Part shown: in pieces, positions 26,159-35,902 of the stretch
Position numbering within the stretch: position 1 is the first letter of the stretch
How the letters are laid out: each line of letters starts with the position of its first letter
Source: Dyadobacter alkalitolerans DSM 23607
Lineage (GTDB): Bacteria > Bacteroidota > Bacteroidia > Cytophagales > Spirosomataceae
Assembly (NCBI RefSeq): GCF_000428845.1
Contig: NZ_AUAS01000001.1
Span: 124,001-188,000 of the forward strand
Length of the DNA stretch: 64,000 nt
Direction: 5' to 3'
Translations under genes and position numbers: made by a program
Notes under the pieces: generated by a model
Told to the model about the DNA's origin: nothing
What the model saw: the letters and a program-made list of their open reading frames with translations, nothing else
Databases searched by the model: none

Positions 26159-29100
26159 ATGAGGAAGACTCTATTAACCCTACTGGGATGCTTGATGCTA
26201 TTGACGGCACAGGTATTCGCCCAGGATCGCGCCGTGACTGGTAAAGTCAGCGCCGAAGATGGCTCCGCACTGCCAGGTGTGAACATTTCTTTGAAAGGTA
26301 CTAATCGCGGTACGACCACCAATGCCCAGGGAGAATTCTCGATCAATGCAGAATCGAATTCGACGCTGGTATTTAGCTTTATCGGTTTTCAAACTCAGGA
26401 AGCCGCTGTGGGAAGTCAGACAACCATTAATGTTTCGCTTAAGAATGATGTAAGCCAGTTGCAAGAAGTGGTTGTAACGGCATTAGGCCAGGAAAGAAAA
26501 AGAAATGAGCTGGTGTACGCAGCGCAGCAGGTGAACGCTGAGCAAATCACACAGGCGCGTAACCCCAGCGTAATGAACGCACTGGCCGGTAAAGTAGCTG
26601 GTTTGGACATTAAAACAAACAATAACATGGGTGGATCGACCAGCGCGGTTATCCGTGGTTTTAAATCCATTACCGGTAACAACCAGGCTCTTTGGGTTAT
26701 CGACGGTGTGCCCGTTTCCAATGCCAACACAAACACATCCGATCAGCAAACAGGACGTGCAGGAACTGACTACGGTAATGCCGCAGCGGATATCAACCCT
26801 GACAACATTGCTTCTGTAAACGTTTTGAAAGGTGCTGCTGCAACTGCATTGTACGGTTCACGCGCATCCAACGGGGTGATTTTGATCACAACCAAACAAG
26901 GACGTAAAAACAGCTTCGACGTAGTTGTGAACAGCGGTGTTACCTGGGGTAAGATCGACAAAACAACTTTTGTGAAGTACCAGAAAGAATATGGTGCAGG
27001 ATATGATGGTGATCGCGCAAAAACGCGTTTTTACCGTGGTAACCTGGGTTCGGGAGAAGGAAACATCACCTTGTTTGATGCGGATGCTTCTTTCGGTCCT
27101 AAGTTTGATCCTAGCGTGATGGTTTATCAGTGGGATGCACTTGACCCTAGCTCACCAAACTACCAGAAAATGACGCCATGGGTTGCTGCTGCAAACGGAC
27201 CGGACGCATTTTACGAAACAGGTGTAAACTCCAACCAAAGCGTAAGCATCACTGGTGGAGGTGACAACACAACTTTCAAAGTTGGTTATACAAGAAATGA
27301 TGAGAAAGGTGTGCTTCCAAACAGTAAGTTGGGCAAAAACCTTTTCAACTTCTCAGCAAGCTTCGACCTGACTAAAAAACTGACGGTTCAGGCTAACGCT
27401 AACTATTCGCAGATCAAAGGTCTTGGTCGCTACGGAACAGGTTATGATGGTAAAAACCCTAACCAACAGTTCAGACAGTGGTTCCAGACAAACGTTGACC
27501 TTTTAGAACAAAAAGACGCATATTTCAGAAATGAGCAGAATGTAACGTGGAACTGGGCAAGCCCAACAAGACCATTTGATACAAACGGTCCTATTTACTC
27601 TGAAAACCCATACTACTCTCGTTATCAGAACTACTCGAACGATACACGTGACAACTTCTTCGGATACGCACAGGCTATTTACAAACTGGCGCCGTGGGTT
27701 GACATCACAGGTCGTTTCGCTTACAACGGAACACAGGATTTCCAGGAGGAAAGAATCGCATTCAACAGTTCAAGCCCTGCGGAATACAGCCGCTATAACA
27801 GAGGTTTCAACGAAACCAACCTGGACGTAATCGTTAACTTCCGTAAAGCAATCACAAAGGATATCAACTTCTCAGGTTTGGCGGGTGGAAGCATGCGCAG
27901 ATCCAAGTTGAACGCTGTAAGAGCTAAAACGAACGGCGGTATGGTTGTGCCGGGACTTTATTCCCTGCTTAACTCTATCAATGCTATCGAAGCTCCTTCT
28001 GAAACTTATCAGCGCATTGGTGTGGATGGTATCTACGCACAGGCTTCTTTTGGCTACAAGGATCTTGTTAACCTTGACCTTACAGCAAGACAAGACAAAT
28101 CTTCTACGCTTCCGAAAGACAACAACACTTACTTCTATCCTGCGGTAGGGGCCAACTTCAACTTCTCTAACCTGCCAGGTTTCAAATTTGACTGGTTGAC
28201 AATGGGTAAATTGAGCGCTAACTACGCGGAAGTTGGTAATGATGCTCCTTGGGGAAGTCTTTTGGATGTTTATGACAAACCAACCGGTATCGGATCCACT
28301 CCATACTTTACATTGCGTAACACGAAAAACAATCCTAACCTGAAATCAGAGCGTACAAAAAGCTATGAATTCGGATTAGAAACAGCATTCCTGAATGATC
28401 GCGTAGGTTTCAACTTTACCTACTACCGTTCACAAACACTTGATCAGGTTCTTCCTGTATCTGTTTCATCGGCGACAGGATTTGCTTTCAAGTATATCAA
28501 CTCAGGAGAAGTACAGAACAAAGGTATCGAGATCTCTGCTTATGTAACGCCTATCAAAACGCCTGACTTCTCTTGGACATTAAGCGCAAACTTTGCACGT
28601 AACAGAAACGAGGTTGTTAGCTTGTATGAAGGTGTTGCAAACGTACCAGTTGCCAGTTTGCAAGGTGGAGTTTCCCTTAATGCTGCTGTTGGACAACCAT
28701 TTGGTATCATTCGCGGTACAAACTTTGTTTACCACAAAGACAACGGCCAGAAAGTGGTGCGTTCAAACGGTACTTACCAGGCAACTGCAAGTTCTGCTGA
28801 AATCATTGGTAACCCTAATCCAGACTGGATCGGTGGTCTTAGCAACAATTTGAAATTCAAATCGTTGTCATTGAGCTTCCTGCTTGACATTCGTCACGGT
28901 GGAGATGTTTGGTCACTGGATCAGTGGTATGGAGAAGGAACAGGTCTTTATCCTAACACTGCTGGTTTGAACGAGCTTGGCAATCCTAAAAGAGATCCTG
29001 CTTACAACTACGACGCAAAAGGAAACAAGCTGGGCCTTACAGACAAGCCGGGTGGTGTATTGTTCCCAGGTGTAAAAGCTGACGGAACGCCTAACGATAT

Positions 29101-29437
29101 CAGAGCTGAAAACTCCGATGGAAACGGAAATACAGCATATGGTTACCCAACCAACCCTCCGCGTGCCATGTACATTTACGATGCGAGCTATATTAAACTG
29201 AGAGAAGTTGCGTTGACTTACTCTATTCCACAAGAATTCGTTTCCAAACTACGCGCTTTCAAAGGAATCGACGTTTCTGTAATCGGACGTAACCTTTGGA
29301 TTATCAGCAAAAATATGGACTATCAGGATCCGGAAGAAGGCTTGGGCTCAGGCTTGCTGAATGGTGCTGGTGGATACCAGAGTGGTGCATATCCAGCTGT
29401 AAGAAGTTATGGTTTCAATGTTAAATTCCGTTTCTAA
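26159..29437 (+). CDS. SusC/RagA family TonB-linked outer-membrane transporter (tandem set 1)
   Basis: This 1092-residue TonB-linked transporter has a signal peptide (MRKTLLTLLGCLMLLTAQVFAQ), followed directly by a carboxypeptidase-regulatory-like domain (about 24-90, VTGKVSAEDGSALPGV). A TonB box-like LQEVVVTALG, a plug with QALWVIDGVPVSNAN and YGSRASNGVILITTKQG, and the barrel to the C-terminal FRF follow. There is no STN domain, so it is not wired to a FecR. ATG 26159 fits the signal peptide and the promoter; an upstream in-frame start at 26114 would add 15 residues. The sequence favours a narrow set of codons, as in groEL, which hints at high expression. Its SusD partner starts 8 nt downstream. 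Confidence 0.95.
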   Translation: MRKTLLTLLGCLMLLTAQVFAQDRAVTGKVSAEDGSALPGVNISLKGTNRGTTTNAQGEFSINAESNSTLVFSFIGFQTQEAAVGSQTTINVSLKNDVSQLQEVVVTALGQERKRNELVYAAQQVNAEQITQARNPSVMNALAGKVAGLDIKTNNNMGGSTSAVIRGFKSITGNNQALWVIDGVPVSNANTNTSDQQTGRAGTDYGNAAADINPDNIASVNVLKGAAATALYGSRASNGVILITTKQGRKNSFDVVVNSGVTWGKIDKTTFVKYQKEYGAGYDGDRAKTRFYRGNLGSGEGNITLFDADASFGPKFDPSVMVYQWDALDPSSPNYQKMTPWVAAANGPDAFYETGVNSNQSVSITGGGDNTTFKVGYTRNDEKGVLPNSKLGKNLFNFSASFDLTKKLTVQANANYSQIKGLGRYGTGYDGKNPNQQFRQWFQTNVDLLEQKDAYFRNEQNVTWNWASPTRPFDTNGPIYSENPYYSRYQNYSNDTRDNFFGYAQAIYKLAPWVDITGRFAYNGTQDFQEERIAFNSSSPAEYSRYNRGFNETNLDVIVNFRKAITKDINFSGLAGGSMRRSKLNAVRAKTNGGMVVPGLYSLLNSINAIEAPSETYQRIGVDGIYAQASFGYKDLVNLDLTARQDKSSTLPKDNNTYFYPAVGANFNFSNLPGFKFDWLTMGKLSANYAEVGNDAPWGSLLDVYDKPTGIGSTPYFTLRNTKNNPNLKSERTKSYEFGLETAFLNDRVGFNFTYYRSQTLDQVLPVSVSSATGFAFKYINSGEVQNKGIEISAYVTPIKTPDFSWTLSANFARNRNEVVSLYEGVANVPVASLQGGVSLNAAVGQPFGIIRGTNFVYHKDNGQKVVRSNGTYQATASSAEIIGNPNPDWIGGLSNNLKFKSLSLSFLLDIRHGGDVWSLDQWYGEGTGLYPNTAGLNELGNPKRDPAYNYDAKGNKLGLTDKPGGVLFPGVKADGTPNDIRAENSDGNGNTAYGYPTNPPRAMYIYDASYIKLREVALTYSIPQEFVSKLRAFKGIDVSVIGRNLWIISKNMDYQDPEEGLGSGLLNGAGGYQSGAYPAVRSYGFNVKFRF

Positions 29438-29445
29438 AATATAGT

Positions 29446-30909
29446 ATGAAAAGATTAATCATTTTCTTTCTCCCGATCCTGCTGATGACCGCCTGTGTCG
29501 ACAGCTTGGACGACTACAATGTCGACCAGAAGCGTCCTTCGGAGGTGCCGCCGGTGACGTTGTTCTCTAATGCACTAAAAGGGCTTGCTGATACACTTAC
29601 CAGCCCTAACGTGAACGTAAATAACTATCGCTTATATGTACAGCAGTGGGCAACAACCACTTATCTGGATGAGCCTCGTTACAATGTAACAGCACGTACA
29701 GTTCCCCAGGCTTTCTGGCAGGGACTTTATAAAGGTGTGATTTCGGATTTGAATGAAGCGCGCCGATTGCTGAATGCTGATGAGTTCATCCTGCCTGCAA
29801 ACAGAGATGTGCAACTGGCACAGATTGAAGTTGTAGAAGTGATGGCTTGGGCCGCACTTGTAAATACTTTTGGCAACATTCCTTACTCGGAGTCTTTGAA
29901 TCCGGATAATGTATTGCCTAAATATGATGACGCAAAAACAGTATACGATGATCTGCTGGCCCGTCTGGACGTTGCTATTCCAAAATTCACTGCACCCGGT
30001 ACACCATTTAGCAATGGCGACCTGCTTTATGAAGGAAACAAGGCACAGTGGGCTAAGTTTGCCAATTCATTGAAACTGAAACTGGCGATGATTATTGCGG
30101 ACAGCGATCCTGCAAAAGCGAAAACACTGGTTGCACAAGCTGCTCCGAATGTTTTCACTTCGAACAACGACAACGCTGCATTCCCATACATCAGCACGCC
30201 TCCCAACTACAACGTGATTGCTCAAAACCTGAACCCGTTGTATTCAAGCCGTCAGGATTTCGTAGCTTCTGCTACACTTGTAAATCCTTTGAAAGAACTG
30301 AAAGACCCAAGGCTTCCTGCGTTTTTCACTCCTAACGAAGATGGTGAATATGTAGGTGGAGCTTATGGTTTTTCTAACACATATTCTGCTTTCTCTCACG
30401 TGGGAGACAACATTATCGAGCCGGATCTGGAAGGAATATTGTTGGATTATGCGGAAGTTGAGCTATTGCTGGCTGAGGCTGTTGAAAGAGGCTTCATTAC
30501 CGGTTCTGCTGCAACACATTACAACAAAGGTGTTGGCGCTTCTATCGAATACTGGTTGGATAACATCGGCACTCCTGCTGCGGAAATTACAGCTGCAACA
30601 ACTGCTTATCTTGCACAACCAAAAGTAGCTTACGCAACCGCTGCTACTAACTGGAAAGAAAAGATCGGTTTCCAGAAATGGCTTGCATTGTACAACAGAG
30701 GATGGGAATCATGGGTTGAATGGAGAAGATTGGATTATCCAAAATTGCTTCCTCCGACAGGTGGTAACGCCCCTGCCGGACTTGCTATCCCTGTTAGAAT
30801 GATCTACCCGATCAACGAGCAAACGCTGAACGGTGCAAACCGCGAGTCGGCTGCAACAGCAATCGGCGGTGACCTTGTAACGACTAAATTATGGTGGGAT
30901 AAGTTCTAA
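29446..30909 (+). CDS. SusD/RagB-like lipoprotein (SusD-like_2 type, tandem set 1)
   Basis: This 487-residue lipoprotein is the partner of the SusC 8 nt upstream. The lipobox LMTAC (Cys17) is followed by VDSLDD, an acidic surface-export signal. It belongs to the SusD-like_2 group rather than the classical SusD group, as shown by segments such as VEVMAWAALVNTFGNIPYSESL, KYDDAKTVYDDLLARLD and WAKFANSLKLKLAM in that order. The C-terminal part has the usual EKIGFQKWLALYNRGWE. It captures the ligand over the SusC barrel; the ligand is unknown. A strong terminator follows, ending this two-gene unit. Confidence 0.92.
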   Translation: MKRLIIFFLPILLMTACVDSLDDYNVDQKRPSEVPPVTLFSNALKGLADTLTSPNVNVNNYRLYVQQWATTTYLDEPRYNVTARTVPQAFWQGLYKGVISDLNEARRLLNADEFILPANRDVQLAQIEVVEVMAWAALVNTFGNIPYSESLNPDNVLPKYDDAKTVYDDLLARLDVAIPKFTAPGTPFSNGDLLYEGNKAQWAKFANSLKLKLAMIIADSDPAKAKTLVAQAAPNVFTSNNDNAAFPYISTPPNYNVIAQNLNPLYSSRQDFVASATLVNPLKELKDPRLPAFFTPNEDGEYVGGAYGFSNTYSAFSHVGDNIIEPDLEGILLDYAEVELLLAEAVERGFITGSAATHYNKGVGASIEYWLDNIGTPAAEITAATTAYLAQPKVAYATAATNWKEKIGFQKWLALYNRGWESWVEWRRLDYPKLLPPTGGNAPAGLAIPVRMIYPINEQTLNGANRESAATAIGGDLVTTKLWWDKF

Positions 30910-30930
30910 TTAAACTTATTGACATTGATT

Positions 30931-30960
30931 AAAAAGGGGACATTTTGTCCCCTTTTTTTT
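30931..30960 (+). terminator. Intrinsic terminator after the first tandem susD
   Basis: GGGGACA (30936-30942), a TTT loop, TGTCCCC (30946-30952) and eight T residues form a textbook intrinsic terminator 20-odd nt after the susD stop. The A-run before the stem extends the pairing with the T tract. Confidence 0.92.
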
Positions 30961-31082
30961 TATGCCCAATCGTCAAAGCACCGAAACATGTTTTAAATTC
31001 TGGACCTTATACTATTTGTAAAATTTTCTCAGCAGAAACTGCTATACAGACAAATTTTAATTTAGAAAAGGTGACTTATTAA

Positions 31083-31112
31083 TTGCAATTGTCTAAACAA
31101 TAATTATTTTTA
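31083..31112 (+). promoter_or_regulatory. Promoter of the second tandem susC
   Basis: TTG (31083-31085) and TATTTTTA (31105-31112, one mismatch to TAnnTTTG) are spaced by 19 nt. The predicted start lies about 25 nt before the ATG at 31145. It shares AATAATTATTTTT with the first tandem susC promoter. Confidence 0.65.
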
Positions 31113-31144
31113 CGTTAAGCATTTTTTATAACAAACCTAACTTA

Positions 31145-34100
31145 ATGAAACGAAATCTACTACTCTTTTTGGGAGGGTTGCTGCTGCTCTGCAGTCAGGC
31201 TTTCGCCCAAAGCAGGGAGGTGACCGGGACGGTTACTTCCAAGGACGACGGGTCACTTCTTCCCGGCGTATCAATCAGAATTGCCGGCACTAGTACCGGA
31301 ACACTATCCAATGATAAAGGCGAATACAGCATTAATGCGCGCCCGGGTCAAACACTTATCTTTTCTTTTGTCGGCTTCCTAAACCAGGAACTGAAAGCAC
31401 CTGCATCCGGAACGCTCGATGTTGTTTTAGCACTGGATGAACTGGCACTGAATGAAGTCGTGATTACTGCCGGCGGTCTTACGGCGCAACGCCGCGAGCT
31501 GGGTAACCAGTCTACCACTGTCAAAGCGCAGGACATCGTGCAAGGCAAACCCATTAGTGTGGCGGCCAGCCTTGCGGGCCGTGTGCCGGGCTTGCTGGTT
31601 ATGGGTGTAAGCAGCGGGGTGAACCCGAATTACCGTCTGGTACTTCGCGGTAACCGCTCATTGACCGGTAACAACCAGGCACTGGTTGTAATCGACAACA
31701 TTATCTCAACAAACGATATCCTGGGAAACCTTAACCCGGAAGATATTGAAGATATCCAGGTTTTGAATGGTGCAGGTGCAGCCGCATTATATGGATCCGA
31801 TGCTTCCAATGGTGCCCTTATTGTAACCACTAAAAAAGGAAAATCGGGCGTAACGCAGTTCAAAGTATCCAACACCACAACACTTGAAAAAGTAAGCTTC
31901 CTTCCTCAGCTGCAAAACGGTTTCGGATCGGGAACAACACCGGATGATGTACCTACGTATACGCCTTACGAAAACCAGCAGTATGGTCCGGCATACGACG
32001 GATCGATGGTGAACATTGGTAAGCCATTACAGGATGGCTCTATTCAATCTGTTCCTTATTCAACCAAAAATTTCCGCGAGGACTTCTGGAACACAGGTGT
32101 GGCTAATCAAACTGACCTAAGTGTTACGACTGGTGATGAAAAAGGCACATTCTACTTGTCAGCACAGTATTTTGATCAAAAATCAACTGTTCCATATGAC
32201 AAGTATAAAAGATACAGCGTACGTGCGAACGTGGTGCGTCACATTTACAAAAACCTGACTGCATCATTTAACACAAACTTTATTGCTGGTCGTACTGCAC
32301 AAAGCAGCCTTACCGGAAATGCTTATGAGAATCTTCTAATGTCACCTGGCCAGGTAGATGTCACCAAATATGAAGATTGGCAGAACAATCCTTTCGCGAA
32401 TCCAAACGGATATTTCAACGAATATTACCATAACCCCTACTTTACATTGTCCAACAACCGCTGGGACCAGCGCAATGACTATCTGCAGGGTAACATGGAA
32501 TTGAAGTGGAATCCTGTGAAACCATTGACTTTCACATACCGCGTGGGTATGAGCGGACGTAACCTTTCCGGGAAAGTGTATACCAACAAATTCACTTTTA
32601 CAGATTATACAAAGAGCATCTCAGGAAGCTCCAAAACAGATGTAGCTGGTTCAGTTGTAGACTACGCTGGTTACACAACACAATTCGTAAACGATTTTCT
32701 AGCTGAATTCAGAACGAATCTGACCCCTAATTTCAACCTGAATATTGCCTTGGGAACAACTGTTCGTGAAAATGCAACAAAGGCAATGAATGTGGTAGCA
32801 AATGGTCTGGTGATTGACGGACTTTACAATGTTGGGAACAGCTTGAACCCACCAATCGCCAATGAAGGAACTTACAAAGCACGCCAAATTGGGGTTTATG
32901 GAGAAGCCCGCCTTGGTTTTAAAGAATTCCTTTACCTGCACGTTACTGGCAGAAATGACTGGCGCTCAATCCTGGCTAAAGAAAACCGCTCATTCTTCTA
33001 TCCTTCTGCCGACGTTTCATTCATAGTAAGCGATGCGATCCCTGCACTTTCAAATTCTGAATTCCTGGAAAGTCTAAAGCTGCGTGCAGGTTATTCGCAG
33101 GTTGGACAGGTCAACTTGGGCAATAACAGAGAGTTTGGTCCTATTCCTTTGAACAACCTTGGTGCTTACTCACTGAGCAGCACATTCTCGCAAGGTTTTG
33201 GTTACCCTTATACAAGCGGCGCTGGTTTTGTACTGGATAACACCCTTGTTTCTGCCGACCTGAAACCTGAAATTACGACAGGAATTGAAGGTGGGATTGA
33301 TTTTGAATTTCGTCCATGGAGCATTGGTGGTGGTATTACATACTACAAGACCAACACGGTTGACCAGACCATTACAGTTTTGATCCCAAACTCTACAGGT
33401 TACGGATTTTTAAGAACGAACATCGGAGAGGTTGAAAATAAAGGAATCGAAGCAACATTGCGTGTCACTCCGATTAAGACTGCTTCGGGACTAACGGTTG
33501 ACCTGGGTGCCAGCTACACTTACAACCAGAACAAAGTGCTTTCGCTGTCTGCACAATCTAACGAGTTAAGTGTCGGTACATCTGGTTCCGCCGCAAGAGT
33601 AATAGCAAAAGTAGGCTCTCCTTTCCCACTCCTTCAGGTAACAGATTACAACCGAGATGATCAGGGAAGAATTATTGTTGATGCAAAAACTGGTTATCCG
33701 TCTACCAATGGCACGTTTAATGATGTAGGCATCACCAATCCGCCCCATATCCTGGGTGTAAATGGAGGCATCAGCTTTAAAAAGCTAAGACTGAACTTGC
33801 TGTTTGAATATCGCAACGGACATTACATTTACAACTCTGTTTCCGGCGGATATGACTTTTCTGGTGCTGGTGTACGCACAGGTTGGTACAACAGAGATCG
33901 TTTTGTAATTCCAAATTCATCATACCAAAATGCAGAAGGCGAATATGTTGAAAACACCAACATTGCCGTAAGAAGCGGTGGTGCTGATTTCTGGACTGAT
34001 GGAACAAGAAATACTAACATTGGCCGGAATTTTACAAATTCAGCAGGCTTCTGGAAGCTGCGCGAAGCATCCATCGGTTACGAGTTGCCTGCCGGATTAC

Positions 34101-34300
34101 TTGATAAAACGAAAGTGATCAAAGGTGCAAGCATCAGCGTTCAGGGAAGAAACCTTTTCATTTGGGCTCCAAAATCAAATCTTTACACAGATCCTGAGTA
34201 TAGCTCACTGGGGGCAGACAACAACGCAGTAGGTTTTACAAGCCTTGGACAAACGCCACCTGCGCGTTACTTCGGCGGCACATTATCATTAACATTCTAA
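31145..34300 (+). CDS. SusC/RagA family TonB-linked outer-membrane transporter (tandem set 2)
   Basis: This 1051-residue TonB-linked transporter has signal peptide MKRNLLLFLGGLLLLCSQAF, a carboxypeptidase-regulatory-like domain (about 25-95, VTGTVTSKDDGSLLPGVS), the TonB box-like LNEVVITAGG, and a plug with NNQALVVIDNIISTND and YGSDASNGALIVTTKKG. The barrel ends in LSLTF. There is no STN domain. It is clearly related to the SusC of set 1 in order and plug motifs, but differs in the barrel, so it probably takes a different ligand. It heads a three-gene unit with a SusD-like and a DUF1735-like lipoprotein, bounded by its own promoter and a terminator. Confidence 0.95.
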   Translation: MKRNLLLFLGGLLLLCSQAFAQSREVTGTVTSKDDGSLLPGVSIRIAGTSTGTLSNDKGEYSINARPGQTLIFSFVGFLNQELKAPASGTLDVVLALDELALNEVVITAGGLTAQRRELGNQSTTVKAQDIVQGKPISVAASLAGRVPGLLVMGVSSGVNPNYRLVLRGNRSLTGNNQALVVIDNIISTNDILGNLNPEDIEDIQVLNGAGAAALYGSDASNGALIVTTKKGKSGVTQFKVSNTTTLEKVSFLPQLQNGFGSGTTPDDVPTYTPYENQQYGPAYDGSMVNIGKPLQDGSIQSVPYSTKNFREDFWNTGVANQTDLSVTTGDEKGTFYLSAQYFDQKSTVPYDKYKRYSVRANVVRHIYKNLTASFNTNFIAGRTAQSSLTGNAYENLLMSPGQVDVTKYEDWQNNPFANPNGYFNEYYHNPYFTLSNNRWDQRNDYLQGNMELKWNPVKPLTFTYRVGMSGRNLSGKVYTNKFTFTDYTKSISGSSKTDVAGSVVDYAGYTTQFVNDFLAEFRTNLTPNFNLNIALGTTVRENATKAMNVVANGLVIDGLYNVGNSLNPPIANEGTYKARQIGVYGEARLGFKEFLYLHVTGRNDWRSILAKENRSFFYPSADVSFIVSDAIPALSNSEFLESLKLRAGYSQVGQVNLGNNREFGPIPLNNLGAYSLSSTFSQGFGYPYTSGAGFVLDNTLVSADLKPEITTGIEGGIDFEFRPWSIGGGITYYKTNTVDQTITVLIPNSTGYGFLRTNIGEVENKGIEATLRVTPIKTASGLTVDLGASYTYNQNKVLSLSAQSNELSVGTSGSAARVIAKVGSPFPLLQVTDYNRDDQGRIIVDAKTGYPSTNGTFNDVGITNPPHILGVNGGISFKKLRLNLLFEYRNGHYIYNSVSGGYDFSGAGVRTGWYNRDRFVIPNSSYQNAEGEYVENTNIAVRSGGADFWTDGTRNTNIGRNFTNSAGFWKLREASIGYELPAGLLDKTKVIKGASISVQGRNLFIWAPKSNLYTDPEYSSLGADNNAVGFTSLGQTPPARYFGGTLSLTF

Positions 34301-34311
34301 TTTAAACAATA

Positions 34312-35892
34312 ATGAAAAAATATAATATCAGTTGGATGTTGGTGCTGTTAGTCACAGTTCTCTCATCTTGTAGTGATTATCTCGATATAAACACCAATCC
34401 CAACCAGGCTACGAGTGTACAACCACTGTTGGTTTTGCCTGCCGCCATTACCGGCACGGCTTCGGTAGCAAGCCAGTATAATAGCTATGGCGCACATTTC
34501 GGTGGTTATATGGCGAATGCGGGTGGCTTTTCGGGATTTGGTAACTTGTTTAACTATCAGCTGATCCCGGACAATTACAATGCACTGTGGGTAAATTCGT
34601 ATGACAACCTGAACGATTATAAATATGTGATCGATCAGACGGAGGGTGACGATACGCAGGCTTATGCCAATGCTGTTGCCAACATTATGGTTGCTTATAA
34701 CTTTCAAAAATTAGTCGATGCATTCGGAGACATTCCTTACACAGAAGCTTTGCAGAATAATGCAAACCTGACGCCGAAGTATGACGATGCAGCAACTATT
34801 TATCAGGATCTGGTGACAAGACTCGACGCAGCGATTGCACTGATAGATGCAGCAGAATTTCCGACAGCACTGAACTCTTCGTCAGACCCTATGTTTGGCG
34901 GGGATATGGAAGAATGGAAAAAGTTTGCCAACACGATTAAACTTCGTATCCTGGTCCGTGTTTCGGGGGTGCCAGCACTTTCTTCTTTTGTAACGACAAA
35001 ATTTGCTGCACTGGACAAAACACTCGGTTTCATTACCGACGATGCAATCGTTAATCCTGGATATGTCAAAGACAAGCCAAATCCACTTTGGAACGCTTGG
35101 GGCTATCAAAGCACCGGAACACTTGCCCCACAAGCTCCATCACGGCTTCCCTCGGAATTCGCTTTCGGATTTTATAAAGGTCAAAAGCTGGAGGACATAG
35201 GAAGAGGTGAAGTGATCTACAAAAACTTCGAAACAAACACGCCTGTGAACCAGCTTGGAAACGAAGTGGATGCGCCAACGATCATTACCAACTATTCTAC
35301 CTGGTATACCGGCACATTCAGCAGCGCTTCCAGCATTAGCAATGCACTCGGCGTATTGAAAGGACCAAGCCAGGGACAAGTGCTGATGCTGCTCGCCGAA
35401 GCCCAGTTCTTACAGGCAGAAGCAAGATTGAAAGGTTTCATCACAGGCGATTTTGCTGCAAGTTTCGACGCGGGTATCGCCGCATCGTACACTTATCTGT
35501 ACAAAGATGTGACCAATGTGGTTGCAGCTGGAAAGAATGTAACGGCAGACGTTGCTGCTTACAAAGCAGGAAATGCAGCCAGTTATCTGGTGAACATCAA
35601 ACTGGCCACAACACCTGCTCAGCGCCTGGAAGCGATCATCACGCAAAAATGGATTGCAGTCAATATGATCAATTCTGAGGAAGGTTATAACGAATTCAGA
35701 AGAACAGGCTATCCGGTTACACAGCCAAACGGTGACGGTTATCACAACATCGCCTCCATGCTGTCTACATCCACACGTGCCGACAAGCTGCCTTCAAGAA
35801 TTCTCTACCCAACCTCCGAGCAGTCGTACAATGCTGGAAATTACAGAGTGATTAACCCATTTACTGATTTGATCTTCTGGGATCCTAACTGA
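34312..35892 (+). CDS. SusD/RagB-like lipoprotein (SusD-like_2 type, tandem set 2)
   Basis: This 526-residue SusD-like_2 lipoprotein starts 11 nt after its SusC. The lipobox LSSC (Cys20) is followed by SDYLD, an acidic surface-export signal. Family segments are VAYNFQKLVDAFGDIPYTEA, KYDDAATIYQDLVTRLDAAI, MEEWKKFANTIKLRILVRVS and, near the C-terminus, EAIITQKWIAVNMINSEEGY. The order of segments is the same as in the set 1 partner, which supports a duplication origin of the two sets. Ligand unknown. The DUF1735-like lipoprotein gene follows after 10 nt. Confidence 0.92.
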   Translation: MKKYNISWMLVLLVTVLSSCSDYLDINTNPNQATSVQPLLVLPAAITGTASVASQYNSYGAHFGGYMANAGGFSGFGNLFNYQLIPDNYNALWVNSYDNLNDYKYVIDQTEGDDTQAYANAVANIMVAYNFQKLVDAFGDIPYTEALQNNANLTPKYDDAATIYQDLVTRLDAAIALIDAAEFPTALNSSSDPMFGGDMEEWKKFANTIKLRILVRVSGVPALSSFVTTKFAALDKTLGFITDDAIVNPGYVKDKPNPLWNAWGYQSTGTLAPQAPSRLPSEFAFGFYKGQKLEDIGRGEVIYKNFETNTPVNQLGNEVDAPTIITNYSTWYTGTFSSASSISNALGVLKGPSQGQVLMLLAEAQFLQAEARLKGFITGDFAASFDAGIAASYTYLYKDVTNVVAAGKNVTADVAAYKAGNAASYLVNIKLATTPAQRLEAIITQKWIAVNMINSEEGYNEFRRTGYPVTQPNGDGYHNIASMLSTSTRADKLPSRILYPTSEQSYNAGNYRVINPFTDLIFWDPN

Positions 35893-35902
35893 AAAATCTG
35901 AT

